Below, piece by piece: positions 26,349 to 35,512 of a DNA stretch of 64,000 nt. Made by a program: the position numbers and the translations under genes. Position 1 is the stretch's first letter. Each line of letters opens with the position of its first letter. Origin of the DNA: Streptomyces liliiviolaceus. Its GTDB lineage: Bacteria; Actinomycetota; Actinomycetes; Streptomycetales; Streptomycetaceae. The DNA is taken from assembly GCF_018070025.1 (NCBI RefSeq), contig NZ_JAGPYQ010000001.1, positions 3,224,001 through 3,288,000 of the forward strand, in the 5' to 3' direction. The notes below the pieces were generated by a model that worked only from the letters and a program-made list of their open reading frames with translations, was not told where the DNA came from and did no database searches.

Positions 26349-26693
26349 CTATGACGGGGGCTGGGCCGCCGTCTCCCCCGCGTGCTTGACGCTCATTCTT
26401 GCGTCCACCTTTCCCGCTGGTGGGACCTCCGACCAGAAGCGGTGGCAGGTTACGAAGACCGCCAGTTCTCGTTCGCGTTGGCGGAGCTTTTCCACTTCTG
26501 CCTGTTCGTCGGGGGTCCAGCCCGGGGAAGCGGGGCGTTCCACCTTGCGCCAGCCGTGGTCGTCGCTGAAGCCGTCCAGGGGCTCGACCGACCAGGGGAG
26601 CCGCTTCAGCAGGGCCAGGAGTTCGGCCCGGACCTGATGCAGTTCCTCCTGACCGGCCAGGAGGTCGCTTGGGAAGTCGTAGGTCTCAGCCAC
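26349..26693 (-). CDS. hypothetical protein, 114 aa
   Basis: GTG 26693. A mainly alpha-helical, charged protein (LLAGQEELHQVRAELLALLKR; TPDEQAEVEKLRQRERELAVF) with Trp residues (RLPWSVEPL, HRFWSEVP) and a disordered tail. It looks like a conserved Streptomyces protein of unknown function. It is divergent from the DUF2277 gene, with about 110 bases between them. Confidence 0.7.
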   Translation of the reverse strand: MAETYDFPSDLLAGQEELHQVRAELLALLKRLPWSVEPLDGFSDDHGWRKVERPASPGWTPDEQAEVEKLRQRERELAVFVTCHRFWSEVPPAGKVDARMSVKHAGETAAQPPS

Positions 26694-26803
26694 CCGGCAA
26701 TGGTACGTCTGTTCGATTTTGCGATGCGAGTTCTTTGGGGGACTTCCCAGGGGGAGTTCACACGAACGCTCGCGTTGTCAGTGCCGCGCGCGAGACTGGA
26801 CGT

Positions 26804-27028
26804 ATGTGCCGCAGCATCAAGACTCTCCGACCGCCCGTCCTTCCCGAAGAGGCCACGGAGGACGACATCCGCGCCGCCGCTCTTCAGTACGTCCGCAAGA
26901 TCTCGGGCTTCCGCGCCCCGGCCGCCCACAACCGCGAGGTCTTCGAACGCGCCGTCGACGCCGTCGCCGAAGCCACGGCCGAACTGCTGGCCGGACTGGA
27001 GGTGAGGGGACGGACCCGCGCCTCCTGA
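26804..27028 (+). CDS. DUF2277 family protein, 74 aa
   Basis: ATG 26804 (MCRSIKTLRPP) is the family's conserved start; the longer open frame upstream is not coding. The pattern CRSIKTL, then EEATEDDIRAAALQYVRK, ISGFRAPAAHN and EVFERAVDAVAEAT, matches DUF2277, small proteins of unknown function. Confidence 0.85.
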   Translation: MCRSIKTLRPPVLPEEATEDDIRAAALQYVRKISGFRAPAAHNREVFERAVDAVAEATAELLAGLEVRGRTRAS

Positions 27029-27056
27029 GGCGGCCCCGTCCGAGGGCAGCCGCGTC

Positions 27057-27725
27057 TCAGGCGCTCGGGCCCGGCTCCGGTGCGGATACGGGTACCAGCG
27101 CGGATGCCGGCGTCTGCGACGGGCGTCGCATCAGGTACGCCGCCCCCGCGCCCGCCCCGAACAGCGCCACCAGCGAGATGCCGGAAGCGAGCCACGTCGC
27201 GCCCAGCCACTGGCCGCCGAAGTAGCCGAGAGCCACGCTGTACGCCGCCCACGCGAGGCCCGCGAGGATCGACCAGGGCAGGAACTCGCGTACGCGCCGG
27301 TGCGCGGCGCCCGCGCCCAGCGAGACCAGCGAGCGGCCCGCCGGGGCGAAGCGGGCGAGCACGACCAGCGTGCCGCCGCCGCGGGCGAGGGCCGCGCCGA
27401 GACGTTCCTGCGCCGCGCTCAGTCGCCGGGAGCGGGCGATGGCGCGGTCCAGGCGTGCGCCGCCGCGCCAGGCCAGCCGGTACGCCACCAGGTCGCCCAG
27501 GACCGACGCGGTCGCGGCGGAGAGAGTCAGGGAGAGGATGTCCGGCACGTGCTGGACCGCCGCTCCGGTGCCCGCCGCGGCGGCCGTCGCCGCCGTGATG
27601 ACCAGCACGCCGCTCGGCAGTACCGGCAGGAACACGTCGAACAGGACCGACAGCGCCACCACGGCATAGATCCATTGGCTGTAGATCCAAGGGGTGCCGG
27701 ACAGCGACCCCACACTCTCAAGCAC
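27057..27725 (-). CDS. DedA-family (SNARE-associated/VTT) membrane protein
   Basis: GTG 27725 with GGGGAG five bases upstream; the longer upstream frame is not coding. About 222 residues with several membrane segments. The DedA hallmarks are VLGDLVAYRLAWRGGARLD, then ARFAPAGRSLVSLGAGAAH with the conserved R-(F/x)-xPxxR segment, and a final hydrophobic pair. DedA proteins act in lipid movement and membrane homeostasis. Confidence 0.8.
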   Translation of the reverse strand: MLESVGSLSGTPWIYSQWIYAVVALSVLFDVFLPVLPSGVLVITAATAAAAGTGAAVQHVPDILSLTLSAATASVLGDLVAYRLAWRGGARLDRAIARSRRLSAAQERLGAALARGGGTLVVLARFAPAGRSLVSLGAGAAHRRVREFLPWSILAGLAWAAYSVALGYFGGQWLGATWLASGISLVALFGAGAGAAYLMRRPSQTPASALVPVSAPEPGPSA

Positions 27726-27986
27726 CGAAACTCCCCTGTGTCTCCCCCGTAGGCCCGGACCGTGCCGTGTGCCGCGGTGTCGCGGGGGAGCGGCAGGAGC
27801 GGCCTGTGACAGCCATACAGCGTACGCCTCGGGTGGGGCAGGAGATCCACAGGGGGCTCGTGTGTTCGCCACACCATGTTCACCCGGCTGCCACACCCCC
27901 GGGGCGGACGGCCCGCAGGTCCCGTACCAACGGAAAGGGGCCACCGAGCACCCGAGCACCCGATCACCCGAGGAGCGGAACCGACG

Positions 27987-28712
27987 ATGACGTCAGGCAT
28001 AGACAGCACACAGGGCACACAGGGCACAGAGAGCACAGAGGGTGCCGAGGGCGCGGACCGCCTGGGTGGCATCGCGGGCGCCGTCGTGCGGCGAACCGTC
28101 CTGCTCCTCGCCGGGACTCTCGCCTCGGTCGCCCTCACCGCCTTCACCGCCGGCACCTCGGACGCCACGGTTTCCGCGGACTCCGCTTCCGCCGGCTCCG
28201 GTCCCGCCGACTCCGCTTCTACCGATTCCGATTCCGATTCCGCGCCCGGCTACCGGATGCGGACCGACGCCCGCTTCGCCCCGCCCGGCGCCTTCGTCCC
28301 GTCGGCGGCGGTCACGTACGACGGCACCGGACTCGTACCGCCCGCCGCGTGGATCGAGGTGAGTCAACGCAGCGAGGAACGCGGGCGTACGACCGTGGCG
28401 TTGCGCGTCACGGGGCTCAAGGCGGGGCACGCGTACGGGGTTCATGTGCACCGGGACCCGTGCGGCGCCGAGCCGGCCGCGGCGGGCGGGCACTATCAGC
28501 ACCGGCCGTCCACGGACCCCGCCGCGGCCAACCCCGAGAACGAGGTCTGGCTCGACTTCACCGCGGACGACCGCGGCGAGGGCGGGGCGAGTGCGCGGCA
28601 CGACTGGAACTTCCGGCGCGGCGAGGCCGCCTCCGTCGTGCTGCACGCCGAGCCGGGCGGTGCGGGCGCCCGGCTGGCGTGCTTCACCGTGCCCTTCGGG
28701 TGGGCCGGCTGA
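27987..28712 (+). CDS. Cu/Zn superoxide dismutase-like secreted or anchored protein
   Basis: ATG 27987 with GAGGAG upstream, 241 residues. A hydrophobic helix (VLLLAGTLASVALTAFTAG) near residue 40 acts as signal or anchor and is followed by a Ser/Asp-rich linker. The C-terminal domain shows SOD-like signatures: GHAYGVHVHRDPCG with histidines, GGHYQH, EVWLDFTADDRGEGG and a final Cys (LACFTVPF). In the enzyme the His residues bind Cu and Zn and the two Cys form a disulfide. Some of the usual ligands are hard to place, so it may be catalytically altered. Confidence 0.75.
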   Translation: MTSGIDSTQGTQGTESTEGAEGADRLGGIAGAVVRRTVLLLAGTLASVALTAFTAGTSDATVSADSASAGSGPADSASTDSDSDSAPGYRMRTDARFAPPGAFVPSAAVTYDGTGLVPPAAWIEVSQRSEERGRTTVALRVTGLKAGHAYGVHVHRDPCGAEPAAAGGHYQHRPSTDPAAANPENEVWLDFTADDRGEGGASARHDWNFRRGEAASVVLHAEPGGAGARLACFTVPFGWAG

Positions 28713-28772
28713 CGGCACGCCCCGCGGAGGGGACGTATCGGCGTCGTGCAGGGACGCGTCGCGGCCTGTGCG

Positions 28773-29225
28773 TCAGGCCGCGACGGGCTCCGAGGGGCGG
28801 TTCTCCTCGGCCGTCGTGGACGGACGGCCGGGGATCAGCCGGTCCAGGCCGAACGCGCCCGAGCCGGTGAAGACGAGCAGGAGCATCGACCAGCAGTACA
28901 TGGCCGCGCCCTCACCGCTGTTCTCGATCGGCCACAGCGCCTCGGGCTGATGGACCTTGAAGTACGCGTAGGCCATCGCGCCCGAAGCGATGAACGCGGC
29001 GATACGGGTGCCGAGGCCGAGCAGGACCAGGGTGCCGCCGACGAGTTCGATGACGGCCGCGTACCAGTTGGGCCAGGCGCCGGTCTCGACGGTGGCGCCC
29101 TTGCCGTTCAGACCGCCGAGCACGCCGAGCAGCGAGACGGCCCCGTGGCAGGCGAAGAGCAGGCCGACGACGATGCGGAACAGGCCGATGGCGTATGGCT
29201 GGGCGCTGTTGAGGCGTCCGGTCAT
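28773..29225 (-). CDS. DoxX-family membrane protein
   Basis: ATG 29225 with GGAGT eight bases upstream. The 150 residues contain four membrane helices (IGLFRIVVGLLFACHGAV; AAVIELVGGTLVLLGLGTR; IASGAMAYAYFKVH; YCWSMLLLVFTGSGAFGLD). These have the DoxX pattern, including the ELVGGTLVLLG and final GxGxxSLD-like segments. DoxX proteins are linked to redox and stress functions at the membrane. Confidence 0.85.
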   Translation of the reverse strand: MTGRLNSAQPYAIGLFRIVVGLLFACHGAVSLLGVLGGLNGKGATVETGAWPNWYAAVIELVGGTLVLLGLGTRIAAFIASGAMAYAYFKVHQPEALWPIENSGEGAAMYCWSMLLLVFTGSGAFGLDRLIPGRPSTTAEENRPSEPVAA

Positions 29226-29309
29226 GTGGGATGACTCCTTCGGTGTCGGTACGGTCCTTGGAGGACCGGTGGGGAACGTAACCGAGTGAGTGCTCTACGT
29301 TAGGTCTGC

Positions 29310-31346
29310 CTATTCAATGCTTGCAAGTTCAACTTTGGGCCATGGCTTTTCGGTCGATACGGGTGTCGATACGGGTTCCGTTTTCGTCTCCGTGCCCCGT
29401 CCGACCTCGGCGGCAGCCGTTCGCAGGACGGCCCGCGCCACCGCGTCGGCGTCCGACAGCGTGACCGAGTCCACCCCTGGACGGACCCCGGCCGCGGTCA
29501 CCCAGTGCACCCCCTCCGTGGGCACGCCGAACGCGAACCGCCGTGCGTGCGGCTGCCCTTGACGATCTATCAGGTGGTAGGGGCGCTGTGTTACGTCGAG
29601 CCCCCCTGTCTCGTAGCCGTCCACCGTGTGCGGGCGGCACTGGCCCGTCTTCAGCAGTCGGGCGAGCAGCGCGTCGGCGGTGCGCCGCAGATCCGGCTCC
29701 GGCAGCCGGGCCTCCACGAGCGTGGTCGCCGACACGGTCGAGCCGGGCACGTCGGGGGAGTGTGCCACCCATGCCCCGTCCTCGGCCCGCACCTCAAGGC
29801 GCGGGCCGATCACCTCCAGCACGCCCGCCTCGATGAGCGCCGCCATCTCCTCGATACGGCGCCGGGGCGGGCCGATGGACAGGAACGCGTTGAGCGGGGT
29901 GTACCAGCGGTCCAGATGCTCCCGGCGCGAGGAGCCCGCGAGGCCGCCGTGGTCGACGATCTGCCGCAACTCGTTGCGCAGGTCGCGCAGCACGTCGAGA
30001 GCCGCCTTGAGCGGGCCGTCGACATTGCCGAGCGCGGCCTGTTCGGCGTCCTCGCGCAGATGGGCCAGCAGCCAGCCCCGGAAGTCGGCGGGACCGGTGA
30101 AGACCCGTCCGCCGTGAGGGCGTGAGACGCGGTCCCAGGACCAGCGGTCGGCAACCGCGATCCCGAACTCGTCGAGCACCGCCACCTCTTGGGGGTCCCG
30201 GTGCGCGACGGCGAGGAACCGCTCACGGAAGCCGCGTACCGTCGGTGTCCCCGGTGTCCCCGGTGCTCCCGGGATGCCGGTAGTGCCGGTAGTGCCGGTG
30301 GTGCCGCGGGTCAACAGCGTCTCGTAGTAGACCGTTTCGACCTCCTTCGCCACCAACGGCCATATCTCCGTGAGGAAGTCGGGGGCGTCGCCCGAGTCCG
30401 CGCGCTTGCGGAAGCCGGAGATGGCCTCCGGGGTGAGCACGAGCGGGAGATGACGGCCGTACGGGCCCTTCGCGTTGTCGCCGCGCGCCTGGTACGGGAT
30501 GCCGCGGCGGGAGCCGGCCACCAGGCGCGGCTCGCGGCCCGAGGGGAGGTAGCGCGTACCGGCCGGGGTACGCACGAAACGGCCGCCGCGGCCCGTCGTC
30601 AACAGGGCCATGTGGTCGAAGAAGTTGAGGCCCAGACCACGCAGCAGGACGGTCTCGCCGGGGGCGACGCGGGAGAGGTCGAGGTCCGCCGGGTTGGCGG
30701 GCGGGACATGGCGGAGCCCGTGCCGCTCGGCGTGCGCGGACAGCCGCTCCTGCGCCTGGTCCGCCACCGCCGGCAGATGGCCCTGGGCGAGGACCACGGC
30801 CGCCAGGTCCGTCAGGGCGACGCCGTTGTCGAGTACGAGGGTCTGGGGGCCGTCGGCCGTGCCGTCGAGGCGGGTCGCGCGCGCCCGGTGCGTCTCGATC
30901 CGCAGGGCGGGCGGCGCCCCGCGGACCACCTCGCCGAAGACCCACTCCAGGTACCGGCCGTACTGGGCGCGGGTCGGGTAGTCGTCGGGCCCCAGCGGTC
31001 CGACCGCTTGCGAGCCTGCCCAGTCGTGGAGGCCGGGTCCGGGGCGTATCGGGCCCGAGCAGTCCACGCTGTCGTCGGTGAAGAGGGTGACCTGCGAGGC
31101 CACGGTGTTCATCAGCAACTCGGCCGGCTGCGCGGTGCGCCAGACGCGGCCGGGGCCCGGCGGGGACGGATCGACGACGTGGACCGTCAGACGCGTACCG
31201 GGCGTGAGGAGTTCGGGTGCGGAGGCGCACAGGCGTTCCAGCACGCTGGTGCCGCGCGGTCCGGCGCCGACCAGGGCCACGGAGAGGCGGTCTGTTGGTT
31301 CCGACAAGGGTGTGACTCCCGGACAGGTGGGGCATACGCGGCTCAT
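29310..31346 (-). CDS. FAD/NAD(P)-binding protein, 678 aa
   Basis: ATG 31346 (a TTG about 45 bases downstream, with GGGAG before it, is possible). An N-terminal Rossmann motif VALVGAGPRGTSVLERL and further segments (AAVVLAQGHLP; ETVLLRGLGLNFFDHM) match the FAD-NAD(P)-binding family. A collagen-like low-complexity insert (GTTG and GTP units) sits near the middle. Members are often linked to siderophore or secondary metabolism, but the substrate here is unknown. It stands alone and leftward. Confidence 0.8.
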   Translation of the reverse strand: MSRVCPTCPGVTPLSEPTDRLSVALVGAGPRGTSVLERLCASAPELLTPGTRLTVHVVDPSPPGPGRVWRTAQPAELLMNTVASQVTLFTDDSVDCSGPIRPGPGLHDWAGSQAVGPLGPDDYPTRAQYGRYLEWVFGEVVRGAPPALRIETHRARATRLDGTADGPQTLVLDNGVALTDLAAVVLAQGHLPAVADQAQERLSAHAERHGLRHVPPANPADLDLSRVAPGETVLLRGLGLNFFDHMALLTTGRGGRFVRTPAGTRYLPSGREPRLVAGSRRGIPYQARGDNAKGPYGRHLPLVLTPEAISGFRKRADSGDAPDFLTEIWPLVAKEVETVYYETLLTRGTTGTTGTTGIPGAPGTPGTPTVRGFRERFLAVAHRDPQEVAVLDEFGIAVADRWSWDRVSRPHGGRVFTGPADFRGWLLAHLREDAEQAALGNVDGPLKAALDVLRDLRNELRQIVDHGGLAGSSRREHLDRWYTPLNAFLSIGPPRRRIEEMAALIEAGVLEVIGPRLEVRAEDGAWVAHSPDVPGSTVSATTLVEARLPEPDLRRTADALLARLLKTGQCRPHTVDGYETGGLDVTQRPYHLIDRQGQPHARRFAFGVPTEGVHWVTAAGVRPGVDSVTLSDADAVARAVLRTAAAEVGRGTETKTEPVSTPVSTEKPWPKVELASIE

Positions 31347-31661
31347 CGCCCCGGTGGAAGCGGACGGTCCGCATCATCATGCCGTCGCACGCCACGGGAA
31401 CCGACCCCTGGAGCGGATCAACGGTGCCGGTTGTGGGATGCCTCACGGGACGCTCGGTACTCATGCGCACCAAGCACCAACATCACGGGCAACACGCGCA
31501 ATAGACGTACGAGGCGCCGTCAGACGTACGAGGTCCCGTCGGCGGCAGCGCCTCGTAGGGGCAGTGCCCCGCAAGAGGTGCGGGGAACCGCGCGCCCGGC
31601 CCCCACCGGGCCGGCAGCCGAACAACCGCCCCCAGGGGCGCGCTCGGCCGAGGACGGACCT

Positions 31662-33335
31662 TCAGCTGAGGACGGACTCCACGATCGTCCGCAACCGCGC
31701 CCCGCCCCCACGCTCCTCACGCGCGTGATCCAGCCGCAGCCGCGCCGAGCGCCCGTTCAGCGTCAGCGTCATCAACTGGTTGCCGAACCAGGGTCCCCCG
31801 GTCTTGCGCCAGTCCACCGGCGGAGCCGCGACCCTGCCGTGCCGGGCGAAACGGCGGCCGAGCGCCCGGCCCACCCCGCTCCAGCCGAAGCGGAAGCCGA
31901 CTCTTATGTACGACGGGATGGAGTTGTGGACGGGGGAGCAGGTCAGCTGGACCACCCGGGCGTTCGGACCCGTCAGGCCCTCGCGCCAGACCGGCTCGGC
32001 GACGTACGCGTGGTGCACGTCCCCGGACAGCACGCACACCGTCGCGGGCGCCTGCGGGCCCGAACCGGCCTCGGCGATCAGCTCCGCCAGCTTGTCGAAG
32101 GACGACGGGAACGCGGCCCAGTGCTCCAGGTCGGCCGCCCGCCGCAGATTCTCCCCCCGCCGCGCCCAGCGCTCACCCCGCTCGCCCCGGCACATCGCGG
32201 CGTTCCACGCCTCCGCGTCGTGCACGAGGTGGGGGAGCAGCCAGGGCAGGGAGGTGCCGATGAGGAGGTGGTCGTAGGCGCCGGCGCCCTCGGGGGCCTG
32301 CTCGTCCAGTACGTGGCCGTCCAGTATCTGCTCGCGCAGCCACTCCCATTCCGCCGGGTCGAGCATCGAGCGGTTCTGCTCGTCGAGGACGCGGGCGGCG
32401 CGGCTGTCGACCATCAGGAGGCGGGTGCGGCCGAAGTCGCGGCGGTAGCTCCAGCGCACCGAGGCCGGGTCGGCGTCGGCCCGGGCCGCGAAGGCGCGCA
32501 GCGCGTCCGTGCCGTCGGGCGTGGCGCGGACCTCCTCGTACAGGGGGTCCTCGGCGAGGCGGTCGGGGGAGAGGTTGCCGAGGTGCTGGTGGACCCAGTA
32601 CGACATCAGGCCGCTGAGCACGCGCTCGCGCCACCAGGGGGTGTCCCGCATGTCGGAGACCCAGGCCTCGCTGGTGTTCCAGTCGTCGATGACGTCGTGG
32701 TCGTCGAAGATCATGCAGCTGGGGACGGTGGAGAGCAGCCAGCGGACCTCGGGGTCGAGCCACGATTCGTAGTAGAGGTGCGTGTACTCCTCGTAGTCCG
32801 CGACCTCGGCGCCGGGTGGCTGGTCCAGGCCGCGGCGGGACTGAAGCCAGCGGCGGGTGGCCTTGGACACCTCGTCCGCGTACACCTGGTCGCCCAGCAG
32901 CAGGAGGACGTCCGGGCGCTCGCCCTGCGGGTCCGCGGCGATCCGGGCCGCGAGGGTGTCCAGCGCGTCCGGGCCGACCGGGTCCTTCTCGCCCTCGGGC
33001 GGTGAGGCCCAGCGGCAGGAGCCGAAGGCGACGCGGACGGTCTCGTGGTCGTCCACGGGGGTGTGGATGGCCGAGGGCGGAAAGGGGGAGCCGGGGAGGG
33101 GCCAGACCCGCTCCCCGTCGAGGAGCACCTCGTACGCGGTGGTCGTGCCCGGTGTCAGTGCGGTGACCGGGATCAGGGCGTAGTGGTGGCCCGACACCTG
33201 GAAGGTACGGGACTCACCGCCGGAGCCGTCCGCGCAGCGCACCTCGGCGGTGGCCGGACGGCTCGCCTCGACCCAGACGGTCGCGGACGAGCCGTCGACA
33301 TACCTCAGCAATGGACCCAGGCGCAGGCTCGCCAC
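31662..33335 (-). CDS. PhoD-like alkaline phosphatase, 557 aa
   Basis: GTG 33335 with GGAGGAG nine bases upstream; the frame continues upstream without coding character. The N-terminal 90 residues form a beta-sandwich (FN3/PhoD N-terminal). The catalytic domain has RVAFGSCRW, LLLLGDQVYADE, FDDHDVIDDWN and VLSGDVHHAYVAE, the metal-binding residues of the PhoD metallophosphatases. There is no signal peptide, so it may be cytoplasmic, or use an unrecognised route. Probably a phosphodiesterase or phosphomonoesterase for phosphate scavenging. Confidence 0.85.
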   Translation of the reverse strand: MASLRLGPLLRYVDGSSATVWVEASRPATAEVRCADGSGGESRTFQVSGHHYALIPVTALTPGTTTAYEVLLDGERVWPLPGSPFPPSAIHTPVDDHETVRVAFGSCRWASPPEGEKDPVGPDALDTLAARIAADPQGERPDVLLLLGDQVYADEVSKATRRWLQSRRGLDQPPGAEVADYEEYTHLYYESWLDPEVRWLLSTVPSCMIFDDHDVIDDWNTSEAWVSDMRDTPWWRERVLSGLMSYWVHQHLGNLSPDRLAEDPLYEEVRATPDGTDALRAFAARADADPASVRWSYRRDFGRTRLLMVDSRAARVLDEQNRSMLDPAEWEWLREQILDGHVLDEQAPEGAGAYDHLLIGTSLPWLLPHLVHDAEAWNAAMCRGERGERWARRGENLRRAADLEHWAAFPSSFDKLAELIAEAGSGPQAPATVCVLSGDVHHAYVAEPVWREGLTGPNARVVQLTCSPVHNSIPSYIRVGFRFGWSGVGRALGRRFARHGRVAAPPVDWRKTGGPWFGNQLMTLTLNGRSARLRLDHAREERGGGARLRTIVESVLS

Positions 33336-33487
33336 GTGATCACTCTCCTCCGTCGCCCCGTACGGTACGGAACGACGGAGGCCGGTGGGGAGGTTCCGGC
33401 GAGAGATCGCGGGAGATGGCGGCAGATCGCGTGCGATACGGGTCCGATACGGGTCCGATGCGGGTCCGACAGGGGTCCCGCGCCGGG

Positions 33488-34132
33488 TCAGCAGCCGCTG
33501 AGGACCGAGGTGAGCTTGCTCTTCTCCGCGGAGTCGACGGAGAGGTCGTAGTAGTACTTCACCTGGACCCAGGCGCGGACGTACGTGCAGGCGTAGGCCG
33601 TGCGGGACGGCATCCACTCGGCCGGGTCCTGGTCGCTCTTCGACTGGTTCACGTTGTCCGTGACGGCGATGAGCTGGGGGCGGGTCAGGTCGTTGGCGAA
33701 GGCCTGGCGCTGCGCGGTGGTCCAGCTGTCGGCGCCGGAGTCCCAGGCCTCGGCCAGCGGCACCAGGTGGTCGATGTCGAGGTCGGAGGCGGCGGTCCAG
33801 GTGGCGCCGTCGTAGACGGAGTACCAGGTGCCGCTGGTGGCGGCGCAGGCGGAGCTGGTGACGACGTTCGTGCCGTCACGCTTGAGCACGGTCTCGCGGG
33901 TGTTGCAGGTGCCGCTGATGGTGATCCAGTGCGGGAAGAGGTCGCGGTCGTACCCGGTGCGGTCCTCGGTCGCCACGGTGAGCGAGGCGAGGTAGGTGCG
34001 GGCGGTGGCGGCGCTGACCGGGGTGGGCAGCGCGGCGGAGGCGGCCGGGCCGTTGAAAAGCCCGACCATGGCTATCAATCCGGCGAAGGCGGCCACTAGA
34101 CTCAGCCGTCGACGCGCGTAGACCTTCGGCAT
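33488..34132 (-). CDS. secreted HNH endonuclease (DUF1524/GmrSD C-terminal type)
   Basis: ATG 34132. A Sec signal peptide (RRLSLVAAFAGLIAMVGLF, cleavage after ASA near residue 32) is followed by a mature domain of about 180 residues. It carries the DIDHLVPLAEAWDSG motif, the metal-binding HNH core of DUF1524 proteins. Conserved Trp and Asn residues follow (LTRPQLIAVTDNVNQSK). Such proteins are secreted nucleases of Streptomyces, possibly for DNA scavenging. Confidence 0.85.
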   Translation of the reverse strand: MPKVYARRRLSLVAAFAGLIAMVGLFNGPAASAALPTPVSAATARTYLASLTVATEDRTGYDRDLFPHWITISGTCNTRETVLKRDGTNVVTSSACAATSGTWYSVYDGATWTAASDLDIDHLVPLAEAWDSGADSWTTAQRQAFANDLTRPQLIAVTDNVNQSKSDQDPAEWMPSRTAYACTYVRAWVQVKYYYDLSVDSAEKSKLTSVLSGC

Positions 34133-34326
34133 GCGAACTCCCTAGGGGTGGGGGGAAGTTGACCTGCGAGCGACTGAATGCTCGCGGGGGCCGATTTCCG
34201 GGAGATGTGCGTCAGGTGAGAAGTTAATGACGTGGGCATGACACGACAAGGTGTTCGGCGGGATTCCTGGAGCGGACTGCCTGCTTTGTCATGTCCTCGT
34301 GAGAAATGGGAGGGGACCCCCGGGTA

Positions 34327-34377
34327 GCGGGATCACTCCTTTGTTTTGTACCGTGGAGAAACAAAGTGGTCCCCGCT
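34327..34377. promoter_or_regulatory. long interrupted hairpin in the gap before the HAD gene
   Basis: The 339-base gap between divergent genes (34133-34471) contains an inverted repeat: CTTTGTTT (34339-34346) with AAACAAAG (34359-34366), extended outward through CACT/AGTG and AGCGGG/CCCGCT pairs. It is AT-rich at the loop, unlike its surroundings. It could be a terminator relic or a regulatory site for the HAD gene. Confidence 0.5.
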
Positions 34378-34471
34378 CGCACTCCCTGACCGGCGGGCGG
34401 GGCCACCTTGTTCCCCCGGGGGCGTGCGGGGTCCTCCTCGCGCCTTGATCCCACGCTTTTGGAGCCTGCCG

Positions 34472-35137
34472 ATGACGGCCTCGACCGTGCTGACCGCCCG
34501 CGCCCTGCTGCTGGACATGGACGGCACCCTCGTCAACTCGGACGCCGTCGTCGAGCGCGTCTGGCGCCGCTGGGCCGACCGGCACGGGCTCGACGGGGAC
34601 GAGGTCATGAAGGTCGTCCACGGGCGGCAGGGGTACGCGTCTATGGCCGTGCTGCTGCCGAACCGGCCCATGGAGCAGAACTACGCGGACAACGCGCGCA
34701 TGCTCGCCGAGGAGACCGCCGACATGGAGGGGGTCGTCGCGATCGAGGGGGCGGGGGAGTTTCTCGCGTCCCTGCGGGAGTCGGGGGTGCCGCACGCGCT
34801 CGTCACGTCGGCGGACGTCGGGCTGTCCGCCGCGCGGATGGGGGCGGCGGGGCTCGCGCTGCCCGAGCTGCGGATCACCGCGGAGTCCGTGGGGGCGAGC
34901 AAGCCGGATCCCGAGGGGTTCTTGAAGGGGGCGGCGGAGTTGGGGGTCGCGCCTGAGGAGTGTGTGGTGTTCGAGGACTCTGGGGCGGGGATCTCGGCGG
35001 GGCGCTCCGCGGGGATGCGGGTGGTGGGGGTTGGGCCCCGGGCCGGGTTTCATCGGCCCGATGCGGTTGTCCGGGATCTTCGGGGGGTTCGGGTCGAGGG
35101 GTTGGAGGGTGGAAGGGTTCGGTTGCGGGTGGGGTGA
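34472..35137 (+). CDS. HAD-family hydrolase (sugar-phosphatase-like), 221 aa
   Basis: ATG 34472 with GGAG eight bases upstream. HAD motif I is LDMDGTL (both Asp present), motif II lies in VTSAD, motif III includes SKPDPEGF and motif IV VVFEDSGAG. A small cap domain lies between motifs I and II, so it is a subfamily I enzyme of the phosphoglycolate/sugar phosphatase type. Its substrate cannot be read from the sequence. Confidence 0.85.
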   Translation: MTASTVLTARALLLDMDGTLVNSDAVVERVWRRWADRHGLDGDEVMKVVHGRQGYASMAVLLPNRPMEQNYADNARMLAEETADMEGVVAIEGAGEFLASLRESGVPHALVTSADVGLSAARMGAAGLALPELRITAESVGASKPDPEGFLKGAAELGVAPEECVVFEDSGAGISAGRSAGMRVVGVGPRAGFHRPDAVVRDLRGVRVEGLEGGRVRLRVG

Positions 35138-35207
35138 TCGGTCCTTTTTGGGCGGGCTGGGGCTGGGGTTGGGTTGTGTGTCGGGTGCGGGTCGGTGGGG
35201 GCTGGTC

Positions 35208-35497
35208 GCGCAGTTCCCCGCGCCCCTAAAGGCGACAGGGGTGCGCCCCGGAAGGCACAGGTTTGCGCCGTTCCCCGCGCCCCTGAAAGACGAAAGATTG
35301 CGCCGTTCCCCGCGCCCCTGGGGGTGGGGGATCCCTGCGTTGTTCGTGCGGGTGAAGGCGAAGGATTGCGCCGTTCCCCGCGCCCCTTAAAAGCGACAGG
35401 GGTGCGCAGTTGCCTGCGCCCGCCCCTCGGAGGTGCGGGTTTGTGCCGTTTCCCGCGCCCCTGAAAGACCAAAGACCGCGCCGTTCCCCGCGCCCCT
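35208..35497. repeat. cluster of GCGCxGTTCCCCGCGCCCCT repeats
   Basis: Six copies of the 20-base element, one of them slightly diverged, lie at 35208, 35265, 35300, 35368, 35443 and 35478, with a more diverged one near 35402. Most are followed by CTGAAAGAC- or TAAAAGCGAC-like spacers. The gap (35138-35512) separates two convergent genes, and no protein is likely in it. Confidence 0.9.
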
Positions 35498-35512
35498 ACG
35501 TGCGGGGCGGGG

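Noticed and set aside
26048..26389. Three overlapping plus-strand frames with repeated peptides
   Set aside because: They result from the 105-bp tandem repeat with multiple-of-three length and contain no recognisable protein.
35174..35464. Plus-strand frame of about 96 codons across the repeat cluster
   Set aside because: It consists of translated copies of the GTTCCCCGCGCCCCT element and is not a gene.
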